Shown: positions 1-11,699 of the stretch, in pieces
Position numbering within the stretch: the stretch's first letter is position 1
How the letters are laid out: each line of letters starts with the position of its first letter
NCBI GenBank assembly: GCA_016800925.1
Contig: JABCPU010000131.1
Location: 62,001-126,000 of the forward strand
DNA from: Suillus spraguei
Taxonomy: Eukaryota; Basidiomycota; Agaricomycetes; Boletales; Suillaceae
DNA length: 64,000 nucleotides
Reading direction: 5' to 3'
The notes under the pieces: model-generated
Database searches by the model: none
What the model was told of the DNA's origin: nothing
The model's input: the letters and a program-made list of their open reading frames with translations, nothing else
Translations under genes and position numbers: made by a program

Positions 1-1069
1 AGATGGGGACAGCTTCATGAAGACGAAGGACTGGGAGGACATTGAGCCAGTATGGCAGGAGTATGCCAGGAACAGTTCGGTGAGTGTTTGAACTTTGGAT
101 GTGAGAATGATTTCATTTATCATCTCAATGATAGGTGCCGGGGCATGGGACGGAGGACAACAGGTGAAGGGAGGTCGCAAAAGAGTCAGAAAACCAGCTT
201 TCGAACTTGACACGGATGGGGATGGGATGCCGTTGCTTCCAGACATCACAGAAATGAAACTTGAGGAGAAGAAAGCCATAGTCAGGGCATTTCTTACATC
301 GCACTATAGTGAGTCTTTTGTGGCAACATCTGAGACGTTGTTGAATGCGTGGACACAGGAATATGTTCCAGGAATGACAAGGCTGTCATGCCATGGAGTG
401 CCATCATACATAGTCAGGATGACTTTGTGGCAAGGAAGTATCTTCCGGCGGATATTGACTTGAAGGAGCCTTCGAAGTTGCAAATCTGGGACACGACAGC
501 CTTGCTCAATTTCTGGTATGCTCAGCAGGAAACAGGAAAAGATTCAACATTCCTGCTCAAAGCATGGAAGAATAAAGATGGAAACATGGTACAATCTGTG
601 GTATCCGGCAAGTCGCCATCTTATCTGACTCGTAAAGTGAGAATGCAGAAGAGTGGAACTCTCCGAAGGCCCCGGGATCCATCAACAGAAGCCAAGAGTG
701 ATACCAACAGTGACACTTATGACAAGGAGGATGACATTGATGATGACTGGCTGACGGTCAATCTCTGCTGAAGACACCCAGATGATCAGCACATCCATCT
801 TCAGCACCCAAGGAGACAGAAATTCCATGTTCAATGCCGAGCCTCGCCCAGCTAGGCCGGCCAAAACAGGTGCACATTTGACATCACAGATGGGCGACCT
901 CCTGGCCAAGTTGACTGAGGAAGTGGAAGAGAGGAACACATCGCCGGAACCAAGGAGCATACAGGGCAAGAAAGCTGTCATTGAACCATCTGCAAGGACC
1001 ACCCAGAGTAAGTCTCAAAAGCTGGTAGAGAGTACACTTCAAGTAACCAGGGCAAGGGGAAGGAAATAA
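1..1069 (+). pseudogene. repeat-family hypothetical gene, 5' end outside window
   Basis: Several coding blocks lie on the + strand and are separated by intron-like GTGAGT sites, the first after about base 79. Block two (about 130-310) encodes a Lys/Arg and acidic stretch ending in LEEKKAIVRAFLTSHY. Block three (about 380-770) includes FVARKYLPADIDLKEPSK and WDTTALLNFWYAQQ, then an acidic tail. Block four (about 782-1069) is Pro/Ser/Glu-rich and ends with a stop at 1067-1069. The reading frame changes between blocks without clear splice pairs, so I read it as a decayed copy. I associate this protein type with multicopy unknown families in ectomycorrhizal basidiomycetes. No function is assigned. 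Confidence 0.45.
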
Positions 1070-1189
1070 TGTACATATACCAAACTGCCCCCATTTGCCA
1101 CAATATCATCCTTTGTCACACTTCTCAAAACACTGTGTCCCATGTCCCAAATGTCGAATCCCAAGCACCAAGTTCCAGACGAATCCTGA

Positions 1190-1565
1190 TCACTGAGGTC
1201 CGGATGAATCCCAATCACCAAGATCCAGACCCCGGGTATCAATTATTGGTAGTTGATATTTGACACTAGGGTTTGTGCATCATCTAAAATCACTTGGAAA
1301 TGTCATTGTTATACATTAAAAATTCAGTGGTTCACATGATGTAAGTATGTGAATGAAATCCAATTATTACGAAACCTGATCACTGAGTTCCAGACGAATG
1401 CGGATCACCGAGGTCCAGACCCCAGGGATCAGTCATTGGTAGTTGGTATTCGACACTAGGGTTGGTGCATCATGTAAAATCAATTGAAAATGTCATTGTT
1501 ATACATTAAAAATTCAGTGGTGTACATAATGTAAGTATGTGAATGAATATCCAAATATTACATAT
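1190..1565. repeat. tandem duplication, about 190 bp x 2
   Basis: Two direct copies start near 1190 and 1380. Shared marks such as GACACTAGGG (about 1262 and 1452) and the block around GTCATTGTTATACATTAAAA are spaced 190 bases apart. Differences are mostly substitutions. The copies hold no reading frame of note. Confidence 0.8.
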
Positions 1566-2579
1566 GGGTTGATCATCACACTTTTCAATGAGGGTATCTA
1601 AGACATGCAGCAATTCAGAGCTCATCTGTTTGGCCCTTTGCAACCTCCAGAGGTCCATATCAGCTCTTCTGAGTTGGTCGGATGTGTCAGCCCAAGCCAC
1701 TCAGAATGGTCGGTCGGCCTCGAGGAGTTGATGTATGGTAGGCTCTGGAAGATTGCCATGACGCTGTTGGTAATGGCCCAGGCGATTTAGAATTGATTCA
1801 ACTTACAGAAAATTAGCAGAAAGATAAATGATGAAAAATTGAATACTCACATTCTCTTTGATCATATGACCCTAGTGGCATGAACTCCCTAAGCATGGCA
1901 TGCAGTTCTTCATTGCTGAGTTCCAGTATGGGTGATTGACATTCAGGAGGTATTGCATTCACTTGGGAGATCACATCAACAATAAAAATGAGATGGTATG
2001 AATGAACTCACCTGGAATGGCTATTCCTGGGATAGCCAGAGCATCAATCTCAACATCAGCACATTCCAGTGCTTCATCACAATCAATAAGGTCATCGTCA
2101 GGCCCTAGGTACAAGTCTGGATCGTTGAACAAAGGGAGTTCCTCAGGCTGAGCCGGGTATAAGTGATCTGAATGGATTGAATGAACATCCAAAGTTGGAT
2201 TATCTACATCTGAATTGAGAAACCTACCAGGAATTGCATCCGAGACATCCAGACGACCTGATGACCCAGAGTCATAGTCTATCTCATCATCCAGCCCAAG
2301 GTATACATCATCACATGCATCTAATAAATGTCCGGTCAATTGGAAGATATACTGACAGCAACACATACCTGATGAAATCCGGGACTCAGTCTCATCATCT
2401 GGCCCAAGGTATACATCATCCAGTGCATCTGGTCCATCTCCGGTCAATTGAAAGCTATACTGAAAACAAAACATACCTAATGAAATCTGGGACTTGGTTG
2501 AGTAATAGTAATCCACATCCATTGAGTTGTATTCAGTGACCGGAGGTTCATAAAATCTGACTGCTGGTTGAGATCTCAT
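1555..2579 (-). pseudogene. repeat-family hypothetical gene (acidic, duplicated internal unit)
   Basis: The minus strand encodes an Asp/Glu-rich protein starting near 2579 (MRSQPAVRFYEPPVTEYNS). It contains two copies of a DDVYLGPDDE-type unit, each followed by an intron-like stretch that has also been duplicated (period about 108 bases, 2285-2498). Further exons follow at about 1960-1850 (PECQSPILELSNEELHAML) and 1800-1560 (RRADMDLW,RLQRAKQM). The last exon has an in-frame stop just before VAWADTSDQL, so the copy is probably dead. The function is unknown. It sits head to head with the + strand relic that begins near 2660. Confidence 0.45.
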
Positions 2580-2659
2580 GATGTCTGATCAACTGATCAA
2601 ACTGATTGATAACTGATAACTTCGAAGTTCAACACATGGCTGGCAATGGCCAAAAGTTG

Positions 2660-5600
2660 AACCATGACCAAACAAAGACAAATGATCAATGCTTATCAAC
2701 ATTGTCCTTCAATTGTCTGGTTTCTTTTGAAACTTCATCCTAGTGATCACAGATTTCAAACTTATCTCAAGCTTTTCACATCTTTCAAGTCAATCCAAAT
2801 GTCTACTTCAGTTGAAACCTCTTTGGCCGGTCTCAAGGCAACCACTGCTCAGATTGTGGGCATCATCTCTGGGGCTCAGCTCATGCCTGCCGGCACTGGC
2901 CAAGCCCACCTTGCTCTGACAGCACAAGTCACTAATCTTGTGGTAAGTACCATTCATATGTTAATTTTACTTTTGGTTTTTCTAAGATCTGGGTAGGATG
3001 AGATCGTCCAGGAGCATGAGAAAGGGCCTTACATGCCTGGCATCATTGCATCCTGCTCCAAGGAGTTGATGAGAGTTAGGTCCATGACTCCCCGGGTGTG
3101 GCCCAACTGGCACAGCATTGGCCATGACGACCCCGGGTGTTGAAACACTCCTGGCCCAATCACTGTGGACCTTCCCTCCCCACCCGTCATCGCCGGCAAT
3201 GTCGCCGGTTCTTCCACCCACACCACCACCGAGCTCTGGGACAAGGGAAAAGGTAAGGCAGTTGTTGCTGACCTAGAGCCGGAAGTGGAAGGGAGCAGGA
3301 AGAGGAAGTCCCCCATGATGTCCGGACACTCTTCCTCACCTCCGAAGTCGGCGAAGAAGGGTTGCAAGCGGGTCAAGGCAACTCACAATGTGAAGCCAAT
3401 GTTACAATTGTACGTGCCCCTATTCATTTTCTACCTCCTTTACTTTGTATATTACATAACATGACTTTGACTTATATGCTCAACGCATCTGTACTATAGT
3501 TGCCTTTCTTCTTTGGATACGCACTTACATTCTCACATCTCTCTCTTGGTCCGTGCGCACATATTGGCCTATTTAAGCATGTTGTATTACGCTTGTATAC
3601 TTTACTTTAATCTTACTGGGTTTTACCTGGAACATCCTTCGCTTAGGTCTCCACCCTAAGTCGTCCTGAATCGTCTCTAAGTCTAAGCACTCCTTAGCCT
3701 TAGTCTCTATTCTCGAAGAACCTCTTAGACTTGTCTCTGAGGCTGAACCTTTGATAGTACTCGGAACGCATTCCTTGTACCTTCACCTTGTCCTCTTCTG
3801 GACATTGTAGAACTTTTCAGCAGACCGCCTGTGTCTTCTCACTGTCGCTGGTGACACCACCCCAGTTCATAACAGCCGAAGGTGTTCGTGGAGTCAGAAG
3901 ATGATGAAGACACAATTGTTCAGGTATGTCGTCCAGCTCATTGTTTTCATTCTCTCAATTTTCTGTAGCCTATTTCGAGTGGAGTGCCGGCGCTCAACGT
4001 GCCCCGGTGTAAAGATTCAACCTAGCTTGGGCTGTAGATAAACCACTGCCTAAACTAGTATGTTAGTCTTGCGCTCCGTCTAGTCTGCTTCACTTGTAAG
4101 AACAAGAGCATTCGACCCTAAAGGGGGATGCCTATTTAGTATGGTCAAGTTCAAGTCTAACTTATTTGCGAAACAAGCGTCCAAGTCAGCGGTAAGTTGC
4201 CGCGGTCAGCGATGATACCGCCGGAACTAGTGTCATGCGTAGCGGTGCTACCATCATCAAGATAAAGTCAGTAACAGTTGCATCTAGTGAGCGATGTCGA
4301 GCGGTGGTCTCAGCGGTAGCGGTAAGGTTGTGAGCAGTGCAAAGAAACAGTAAAGAAGTCCGTGGTACTTTCAGCAGTAAAGTAGCGGAGTGTGGGAAGT
4401 TCAGTCAAAAGTAACAATCAAAAGTCCAGTGGTATGCCGGCAGTAACGGAGAACGAGCGTGATGTATTAACGAGTGATAAGGGAACTTTAAAGACTATGT
4501 CCACTACTGGGTTGATCCAGAGCTAGACAATAATCCTGACCTATAGTACATGCAATGGTGTAAAATCAGGTACTGTATCGTGTGGGGTACGCAGTGCTTA
4601 TATCCTAATTTGTATGTACTCGGAATACTCTAGGCGAGATCAGTAGCGCTGGAGTGTAGTAACCGCCGTAAGTAAACATAGCGCGAGGCGCTGCGGCACG
4701 AGGCAACATGTAATAATGCTTGCCGTGGAATCAGTGATAAGGAACAGAAAACAAACTATGCACCAAATGGAGCTATGCGGACGCGGCAAGGGCATGGAAG
4801 GACATCGGTTCGTGGAATGTGATGCGGGAGTTGGTACGGTGTGCAGTAAGCGTGGGATGCCACCGGTACTGCTAAAGGGGTAAGAAGGCCATGGACTAGT
4901 GGTAACTCCTGTAGATGTGAGATGAGTGTCAAATATGGGGTTTTAAGCCCAGCGCCAATATGTTCGTAACACCGGCCCTCCACAATGGTGGTAGGGACGC
5001 TCCATTCCCCTTGTTCACCCCATTCCCTGAAGAAGCAATTATTTGGTCCTGCTTTGGTAAGTAATATTTAGTCATCTGGCACTTGGAGAAATGCTTATAT
5101 ATCATCAGCTCATTGCTGGCAGTCCACCCAAGGTGATGGTGAGTCATCATTCTTTGTCTGGACCTCCCGCCTGTGCTTACCCATTATCAGGCCACCTCCA
5201 GCAGTCGTCCGGAGGTCATCGAGACCCCCCAGGCAATGTCCAGCACTCTGGCTGAGGAACCTGCAGTCATGGATACAGGTGATATTCTCATTCCTGGCCC
5301 AGTGAGTACTCTAATGAATTTCAATGAGTCCATCAACTAATGTAACCCACAGAACAACCCCTGCCATTATTGCACCCAGGAGAATTGGCCCTGTGCCACT
5401 CGGTTGGACAGGAGGACCTGTGCCCCATGTTTGTCTTGTGTCCGCTGCGCCACCAAGAAGATCAAATGTGTCCCAGCATCGATGGGATCCCGGCCCAAAC
5501 GCATTCGAGGGAAGTCTACTACCCGGCAGATGTGCTCCAGGACACCTTCCAGAGCTCCCTCCAATGCTCCGGCTGCCTCACAGTCCAAAGCCCGAACTCG

Positions 5601-6306
5601 AAGTCAATCTCGTGGCCCCTCTGGCACTCCGGCTGTCCCTGCTGTGACCACACCCAAGGCACAGTGCCGTGGGCGCAGCAAGACAATCACTGCTACCAAG
5701 ACACCTGCACCTGCACCAGCTAGTGAGTCACTCCAATTGTCTATGACCATCTGACCTTATCTTTCACTTAGCTATTCTGTCTTCAAGCGCCACAGTGCCT
5801 CATCCGGCACTCGATGTGCCCATGCTGGATCTTCATTCCATGGCAATTGTGATTTGGGATGGTGCCGCTTGAATTGCTCTTCTTGAGGCTCGTGTGGCAG
5901 AGCAGGATGGTAAGATTGATACCCTGCAATGCCTCCATGAGGGCCTTCGATGCAAAGTCATTGACCAGCACCCTTCATTTCCACTTCCCGACTCTCCTGT
6001 CAATGCAACCTTTTTGCTTGATCAATCTGTCCCCCTGTCCATCTCACCCTCCCATCTGCACTTGCTCCCCTCATTGACTTGGATATGGCAGGGATGGAGC
6101 CTCTGTCTCCCAAAGTCCAGCCAGCATCTGTCATTGAGGGTCTCATATTTGAGCTCAGCCAGATTCAGCCTGAGGGTCCACAAATGTCTGGCGAAATTGT
6201 GGACCCGGATGATCCGGGCAACCTTGTCCTAGAATATAATTCTGATGATATGGATGTTGAGGTGAAGGTTGAACCCTCTGCTGATGAGGTTGAAATGGCT
6301 ACATAA
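2660..6306 (+). pseudogene. repeat-family gene with Cys-rich zinc-finger-like block, split by an insertion
   Basis: The exons I can follow are: about 2800-2942 (STSVETSLAGLKA), about 3000-3410 (basic SRKRKSPMMSGHSSSPPKSA), about 3880-3915 (ESEDDEDTIVQ before a GTATGT donor), about 5193-5303 (PEVIETPQAMSSTLAEEPAV), 5354-5720 (Cys-rich PCHYCTQENWPC and CAPCLSCVRCATKKIKC), and about 5770-6306 (EARVAEQDGKIDTLQ, then an acidic tail and a stop at 6304-6306). The last exon has an in-frame TGA near 5868 and a later frameshift. A roughly 1-kb repeat (3992-4971) occupies the intron after the ESEDDEDT exon. The paired Cys motifs suggest metal binding, but I do not recognise a named domain. Confidence 0.5.
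3992..4971 (-). mobile_element. LTR-like repeat A inside an intron
   Basis: About 980 bases are flanked by the 5-bp direct repeat CCGGC (3987-3991 and 4972-4976), consistent with a target duplication. Read on the minus strand it starts TGTTACGAACATATTGGCGC. A diverged copy lies in the opposite orientation at 23.3-24.2 kb. It contains no reading frame of note. The far end does not finish in CA, so calling it an LTR is tentative. Confidence 0.5.
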
Positions 6307-6489
6307 TTGCATGTTCATAGATGTATATAAATTGTTTGAATGAATGTCAGTGCTGGATGCCAAGTCCGGAAATCCAGAACTGGACAATGGAGATTCACAA
6401 TGGATATTTTGCAAATTCTGGATATCCGGCTACCTGAAACACAACACACAATGTAAAGAATTTGAAACCTATCTGTCGAGTCACCTTGT

Positions 6490-6985
6490 GCCGGGTGCCA
6501 GGTAACATTGTGAAACATATCAATCCATATATCTTAAGTGCAGAACCCCGAACCCCGGCACCCGGGACTTGGGACTCATCACCATGTGAAAAATATTGAT
6601 CTATATATTTTCAGTGCCGAACCCCGACCCCTGGCACCCGGGACTCGGTACCCGGGACTTAGAACAATGTGAGGCAATACAGAGATATTGATTCACACGT
6701 GTTGAGTGCCGAACCCCGAACTCCGGCACCCAGCACTCGGGACTCGGGCCTTGGAACTTATAACAATGTGAAAGATATCAATGCCCATATTTTAACACCA
6801 AACCCCGAATCTTGGCACCCGGGAGTTAGAACAATGTGAGGCAATACAAAGATATTGATTGACACCTGTGGAGTGCCGAACCCTGAACTCTGGCACCCGG
6901 CAGCCGGGAATCGAGACTCGGGACTCATAACAATGTGAAAGATATTGATCTACATATTTTAATACCAAACCCTGAACCAATCACT
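6490..6985. repeat. imperfect minisatellite, CCGAACCCCGAACCCCGGCACC type
   Basis: Five or more diverged units alternate a GC-rich part (GTGCCGAACCCCGAAC, then CACCCGGGACTCGG) with an AT-rich part (ACAATGTGAAAGATATTGAT). Unit length is roughly 75-100 bases. The same repeat appears reverse-complemented at about 8.5-9.1 kb, so the two arrays form an inverted pair around 7.0-8.5 kb. Confidence 0.75.
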
Positions 6986-7024
6986 TGGTTCTGGTCAGTG
7001 GAAGTCGACATGGAGGGTCCAGAT

Positions 7025-7374
7025 AATTTGTGGAATGAGGAATGTGAGTTTTGGCATGCTTGATATATCCCATGGTGAGCTGACAGGACCCATCCCAAGT
7101 TTACTGAGTTCATTGGCTTCGGGCAAAGGCACTACGGGATCGATGGAAGGAAAAAATATCATTGGTCCAATCGGAGATGGATTGGACTTGCAACTTTTTC
7201 TTGTGGAAGGCAACCCAATGGGGTGACCGGATGCGGGAATCATTGTTGAAACAACTTCCAGGTCATGCATGCTATGCCGGAAGGCAGTCTCAAATGTATT
7301 CCTTACTAGCTCAGGATGCACAGGCAGCATTTCAAGACCTGCAGCTTGCGTTGATTGACGGTGCACATGAATGA
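7025..7374 (+). pseudogene. KDZ transposase C-terminal relic
   Basis: The + strand encodes a Trp/Arg-rich helical stretch: ALRDRWKEKISLVQSEMDWT, then FLWKATQWGDRM and YAGRQSQMYSLLAQDAQAAF. This matches what I remember of the C-terminal end of KDZ (Kyakuja-Dileera-Zisupton) transposases, which has RW.EE..LL..EM and W...WW.ER patterns. The 5' part is broken by stops and frame changes before about 7120, and no catalytic core is seen. KDZ elements are abundant in Agaricomycetes and are often found with TET/JBP genes; one such relic lies 2 kb downstream on the other strand. Confidence 0.5.
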
Positions 7375-7546
7375 ATTTGTTTTGCTGATGAAACACATAT
7401 TTGACACCCAAACATTGAGTCCCGGGAATTGTCCGGGTCAGCCCATGTCGGAGTTTGAATTTCTAATCCATCCATCAGTGACTCATATCATCACCTCTTC
7501 ACCATCTGTCAGTTTCATTGCCAGTGTCACACTCTTGCATTAGCCA

Positions 7547-8345
7547 TGCCTGAATCTCCTGCATCCACATCTGGCACTCCCAATACTGGACATCACTGGC
7601 AACCCATGAAGCTGAACCTTCAAGATATTTCTTGTACTTTGAATATGGCTGCATCGCACATCCACACATGTATCTCTCGATATCAGATGGAGGCTGCTAA
7701 CAACCCTCCCTCTTCTGCCTGCATCATGTACTGGAAGGCTAGGCTGCAATGGGAGATCAATGTAAGTGACTGATGACTGGATGACCGGCTTACTTTGGTG
7801 GGCAATGCTGAGATTTCCAACAGACATTTGTTACTCCACTCCTGCAGTACTCAGCTGCAAGGAACATCGTTTCTGTTGTTCCAAGCCCGGTCGTTCATAT
7901 CCTGACATTGTATCCCATGCTCACCTGGAACACTGTTCCAGACCACATCTTTTCATCCCACCTATGTCAGTTTGATGATGTTGCAGCTCCGGGACATCCA
8001 TCCTGGATTATTCCCAGCTATGATACTCCATGGTGGATGGGACACACTGAAGTTCCTAATGAACCATGGCAATGGGGTCAAATCATGAGGTCCTGTGTCG
8101 CTCACTACCAGCATTGGATGGAAAATGGAGTTGAGGATGATGGCTTGGTTCTTCCTGAGGAGGTAAATGACTCATCAGGTCCATCAGTGATGGGTCTTAA
8201 GATGATTCGAGCATGCCTGGTAGCATTGATGGAGGAAGCAAGATGAGGGTATCCATGAGAAGATGGCAGAGGTGAAGATGTACATTGACATGCTACAGAG
8301 ATTGAAGAGAGGCAGGGAGTGGAGTCCTCTTCACTGTGTTTAGAA
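7547..8345 (+). pseudogene. repeat-family hypothetical gene relic
   Basis: Two coding blocks are separated by an intron-like GTAAGT...AACAG near 7761-7825. The first (7547-7760) is MPESPASTSGTPNTG with SHIHTCISRYQMEAANN. The second (about 7826-8246) includes WNTVPDHIFSSHLCQFDDVA and PWWMGHTEVPNEPWQWGQIM and reaches a stop near 8246. The text continues out of frame to about 8345. It sits between the inverted minisatellites, just downstream of the KDZ relic. I do not recognise a domain. Confidence 0.4.
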
Positions 8346-8499
8346 TAGAGAGGTCTTCATTTCATACATGATGTAAAATATTATATTCCATCAAATGATT
8401 GTCTTGACTCCTGAATATTTTGTTCCGGATTTCCAGGACTGGATTTCAAGATCTGGATGTAGAGTCCTAAATCCGAATGCTGAGTGTGTGAATGCCTGA

Positions 8500-9110
8500 A
8501 TGCCGAGGTACTCAGAGTTTGGGACTCAATTCATGGGACTCGACTTCCGAATGGCAAGATTGCCTCACATATTTCTGAGTGGCGAGTCACAAATCTTAAG
8601 TACCGAACCCCGAACCCCAAAATTGTGGACTACCGGATTTCATGGTTTGGGGTTCAGCACTCAGATTCGAGACGAAATAGATATATGTGCCATGGTTCGG
8701 GGTTCAGCACTCACATTGTGTGGATCAATATCTTTCACATTGTTCTGAGTCCCATGTCCCGTGTGCCAGACGCTGGGCTCAGGGTTCGGCACTTAAAATG
8801 TGTGAATTCATATCTTTCACATTGTTCTGCATCCCGAGTCCTGAGTGCCGGCTGCCAGGGTTTGGGGTTCGGCACTTCATATATGTGAATTCATATCTTT
8901 CACATTGTTCTGAGTCCCAAGTCCTGAGTGCCAGCTGCCAGCGTTCGGGGTTCAGCACTTATATATGTGAATTCATATCTTTCACAATGTTATGAGTCCC
9001 GAGTGCCGGCTGCTGGGGTTCAGGGTTCGGCACTCAAAATGTGTGGATCAAAGTCTGTTGCCTCACATTGTTCTGCCTCACATTTTGCTGGGTCCTGAGT
9101 GTCAAGCCTG
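8500..9110. repeat. imperfect minisatellite, inverted relative to 6.5-7.0 kb
   Basis: Repeating blocks read GGGTTCGGCACTCA, then TGTGTGGATCA or GTGAATTCATATCTTTCACA, then TTGTTCTGAGTCCCGAGTCC. This is the reverse complement of the 6.5-7.0 kb array. At least five diverged units are visible. Short open frames across it are repeat translations, not genes. Confidence 0.75.
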
Positions 9111-9305
9111 AATTAGGACTATCGATTATTGAGTCCTGAATTTCAAGTATTGAGTCCGAGTGCCGAGATACTCAGAGTTAGGGACTCAATTCATGGAACT
9201 CAACTTCTGACTTGAGTTCCAGAACTGTTGATGCTCTAATTGGTACATGGTATCCGTGTGTTCCTACTAACATGGGGTAACAACTCTTTCAACTTCTTTG
9301 ATCTT

Positions 9306-10612
9306 TCACACCATGGTTAGTATGCGGCCTTCGACCCTAGCCCATCCACATGAGGGAACCCCGGCATAAATGTGCACAGAATCCCTCATATACCATGCCC
9401 AAGCAATCCGATCCCCTTCCACTCCATCAACCCCATGTCTCATAATTCTTCCTGAAAATGCAATCATACAGCCGGAATCATACCTGAATTCCAGCTGAAG
9501 GCTTGGCATACTCACCAAGCATTAGAATAGTTCCCCACGGTGGTGAGAATATTGAAGCATTCAGGAATCGATAAATGGTCTCGATGATTGGGGGTTTCCT
9601 GATTGGAAATGATGGAGAGGCTGTTAAATACGGATGCCCAGTACTGCAGGGTCTCTGGCATCTGTGGCAGTTCCTTGCTCACTGCCTTATCTCTGAGGTG
9701 TGACAAGGCTCGTAACCCTGCAAAGTACTGCTGAGGATGCATGACCCTGAGTGCCGCTGATGCAATGGCTGCCAGCCTTGCAATAGCTTTGAGGATATTC
9801 TTGGAGGAGGGTCCCTTCAATGATGCAGATACCTCCGGATCTGACAGATTCTATGGGATTGGTGAGTTTGACTCCAGAAATCACCATCTCATCACATCCT
9901 ACCTCGTGGCCCTGTTGAAACCATGCCGGAGATAAATTGATGCATCCGGGAGTTGACCCAACATTTTCCGAGCCCTGTTTGAACCATTCTTGATTATATC
10001 GCCAATTGCCATCAGCCTTTACACTTTTTTCAAGGCTTGGACCCAGAAAATCAGTGGCCGCCCTAATTTCCTTCTGTAGGTACCATTTGATATTCAATAT
10101 CCATTGAGTAACAATCTACACATTACGCACCTGGGTGGTCTCAGCCAGGGCGTCCGGGAGGTACCATGCGATGATGGTACTGGAAGCATCAATCATTGTG
10201 GCAGGTTTGTCCACCAACTTTGTGCCCTCATGGCCAGGAGGACACCTCTCAAGCAACTTCTCCTCTTTCTCGTCATTATGCCCAGTGTTCTTTGGGGATA
10301 TCATTTTGCTATATCTTGCAATATCAATCTGCATCTTAACTGTCATGAAGGAATTTGACTGATCAAACAAATTTTCAACATCTGCAGGAAGACCCACTGG
10401 GATTTTTTTATATGCCTTTATGAGTACATCAGCCAAGCGATTGCACACATCACCAGATCAGTGTCCAGGTTTGGAGAAGATATAACTGGTTCTCCTCCAG
10501 TCTTTTCTGCATTGAATTTTTGTTTGGTATATTCCCCTGCTTCATAAGTGACGGCCAGGGCCCAAGTGCGCCAGATTTTTATGTCACAAGTGGACATGGA
10601 AGAAGTGTTCAT
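9306..10612 (-). pseudogene. TET/JBP-like 2-oxoglutarate dioxygenase relic
   Basis: Minus-strand exons give a nearly continuous protein. Blocks in order are a front end (about 10612-10440), PATMIDASSTIIAWYLPDAL (before a GTGCGT donor at about 10132), CINLSPAWFQQGH (about 9930), and WASVFNSLSIISNQETPNHR followed by Asp. Last come LEFRYDSGCMIAFSGRIMRH and GDRIAWAWYMRDSVH, ending at 9306. The HxD (HRD), the distal His (RHGV) and the following Arg match the iron and 2-oxoglutarate binding set of fungal TET/JBP enzymes. A frameshift lies between NYSNA and LVSMPSLQ (about 9520) and another near 10445, so it is probably inactive unless these are sequence errors. The family oxidises 5-methylcytosine and is linked with KDZ transposons. 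Confidence 0.6.
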
Positions 10613-10839
10613 GTTGGAAGTTGATATTGGGAAATCAGATGCTGAATTCTGGATGTCCAGACTTTGGTGTTAAAGGGGGTGGAGATAGCGAGGATCAGAT
10701 AAGGGAACCTTGGATGATGTTGGCTTTCAAGATGTATTATATCCATTGCTCAATGAAATACCAGATGATTGGAACTGTGCTGGATATCAGATATTCATTT
10801 GTCAAGATCCGGGTTTGGAACTTGGCATCTCATAGGGCA

Positions 10840-11055
10840 ACCAATTTTTGCACCCCGGTGTCCACATTCTACAAGACAACATAAGCGCCATAAAAGGCCA
10901 TGTCAAGCGGAGACCCGGGTCTCGGAACTCAGAACTTGGTATGCTTCATCTGATTTTCAGAGGTCAGAACTGAGTGTCTTGTAGGGCAACACAAGCCTCG
11001 CACCCCACTTTCCACATTCTACAAGACAACCTAAGCGCCATAAAGGCCATGTCAA
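10840..11055. repeat. direct repeat, about 60 bp x 2
   Basis: The block CCACATTCTACAAGACAAC and the following AAGCGCCATAA..GGCCATG occurs at about 10861-10906 and again at about 11008-11053, a spacing of 147 bases. There is no clear coding role. Confidence 0.7.
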
Positions 11056-11159
11056 GATGGCACCTGCTGCTCCAGGAACTCAGTAACTGTGATTTATTAC
11101 CTCCTCTGATTGGATGATATGCAACTCCCTCAGCTCCATCATGTCTACAATTATCATAC

Positions 11160-11560
11160 ACATGGGCCCACCCGTCTATATTTTATACCACCCTCAGCCC
11201 ACCCATCTAATATAATATACTGTACAACACCCTCGGCCTACCCATCTAATAAATATTTATATAACACTCTCGGCCCACCCATCTAATACCCATCTAATTT
11301 AATATGTGTCTGGGCCCACCCATGTATGTGATAACAAGTACCCTTCACATACCTGTCTATTTGATATATATCTACCTTGATACACCCATCTACATGATAT
11401 CCAACTACCTCGGCCCATCTGTCTACCAGATATTCATGTACATCAGCCCACTCATCTACTCTACATATTCCTTGCATGGGCCCACCCGCCATCATCGGGA
11501 ATAATATTCCTCCCGGCCCATCTGTCATCAATGAGGATATTTCTACCATGGGCCCATGGT
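11160..11560. repeat. degenerate minisatellite, GGCCCACCCATCTAATA type
   Basis: About ten diverged units of roughly 35-45 bases share the core CGGCCCACCCATCTA followed by an AT-rich run. The array stops just before the left end of the 7.5-kb palindrome. Confidence 0.75.
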
Positions 11561-11699
11561 CTGCTGGTCCATATCATATGGGATATTATGCACGTCCATT
11601 CACTCGTATAATACGGAGATAGTTCACTGTAATATGTGCTATGCTTCCAAGGCTTTCACTTCTCAGAACATTCCTACACTCTTCTGGACTTTCTGAACT

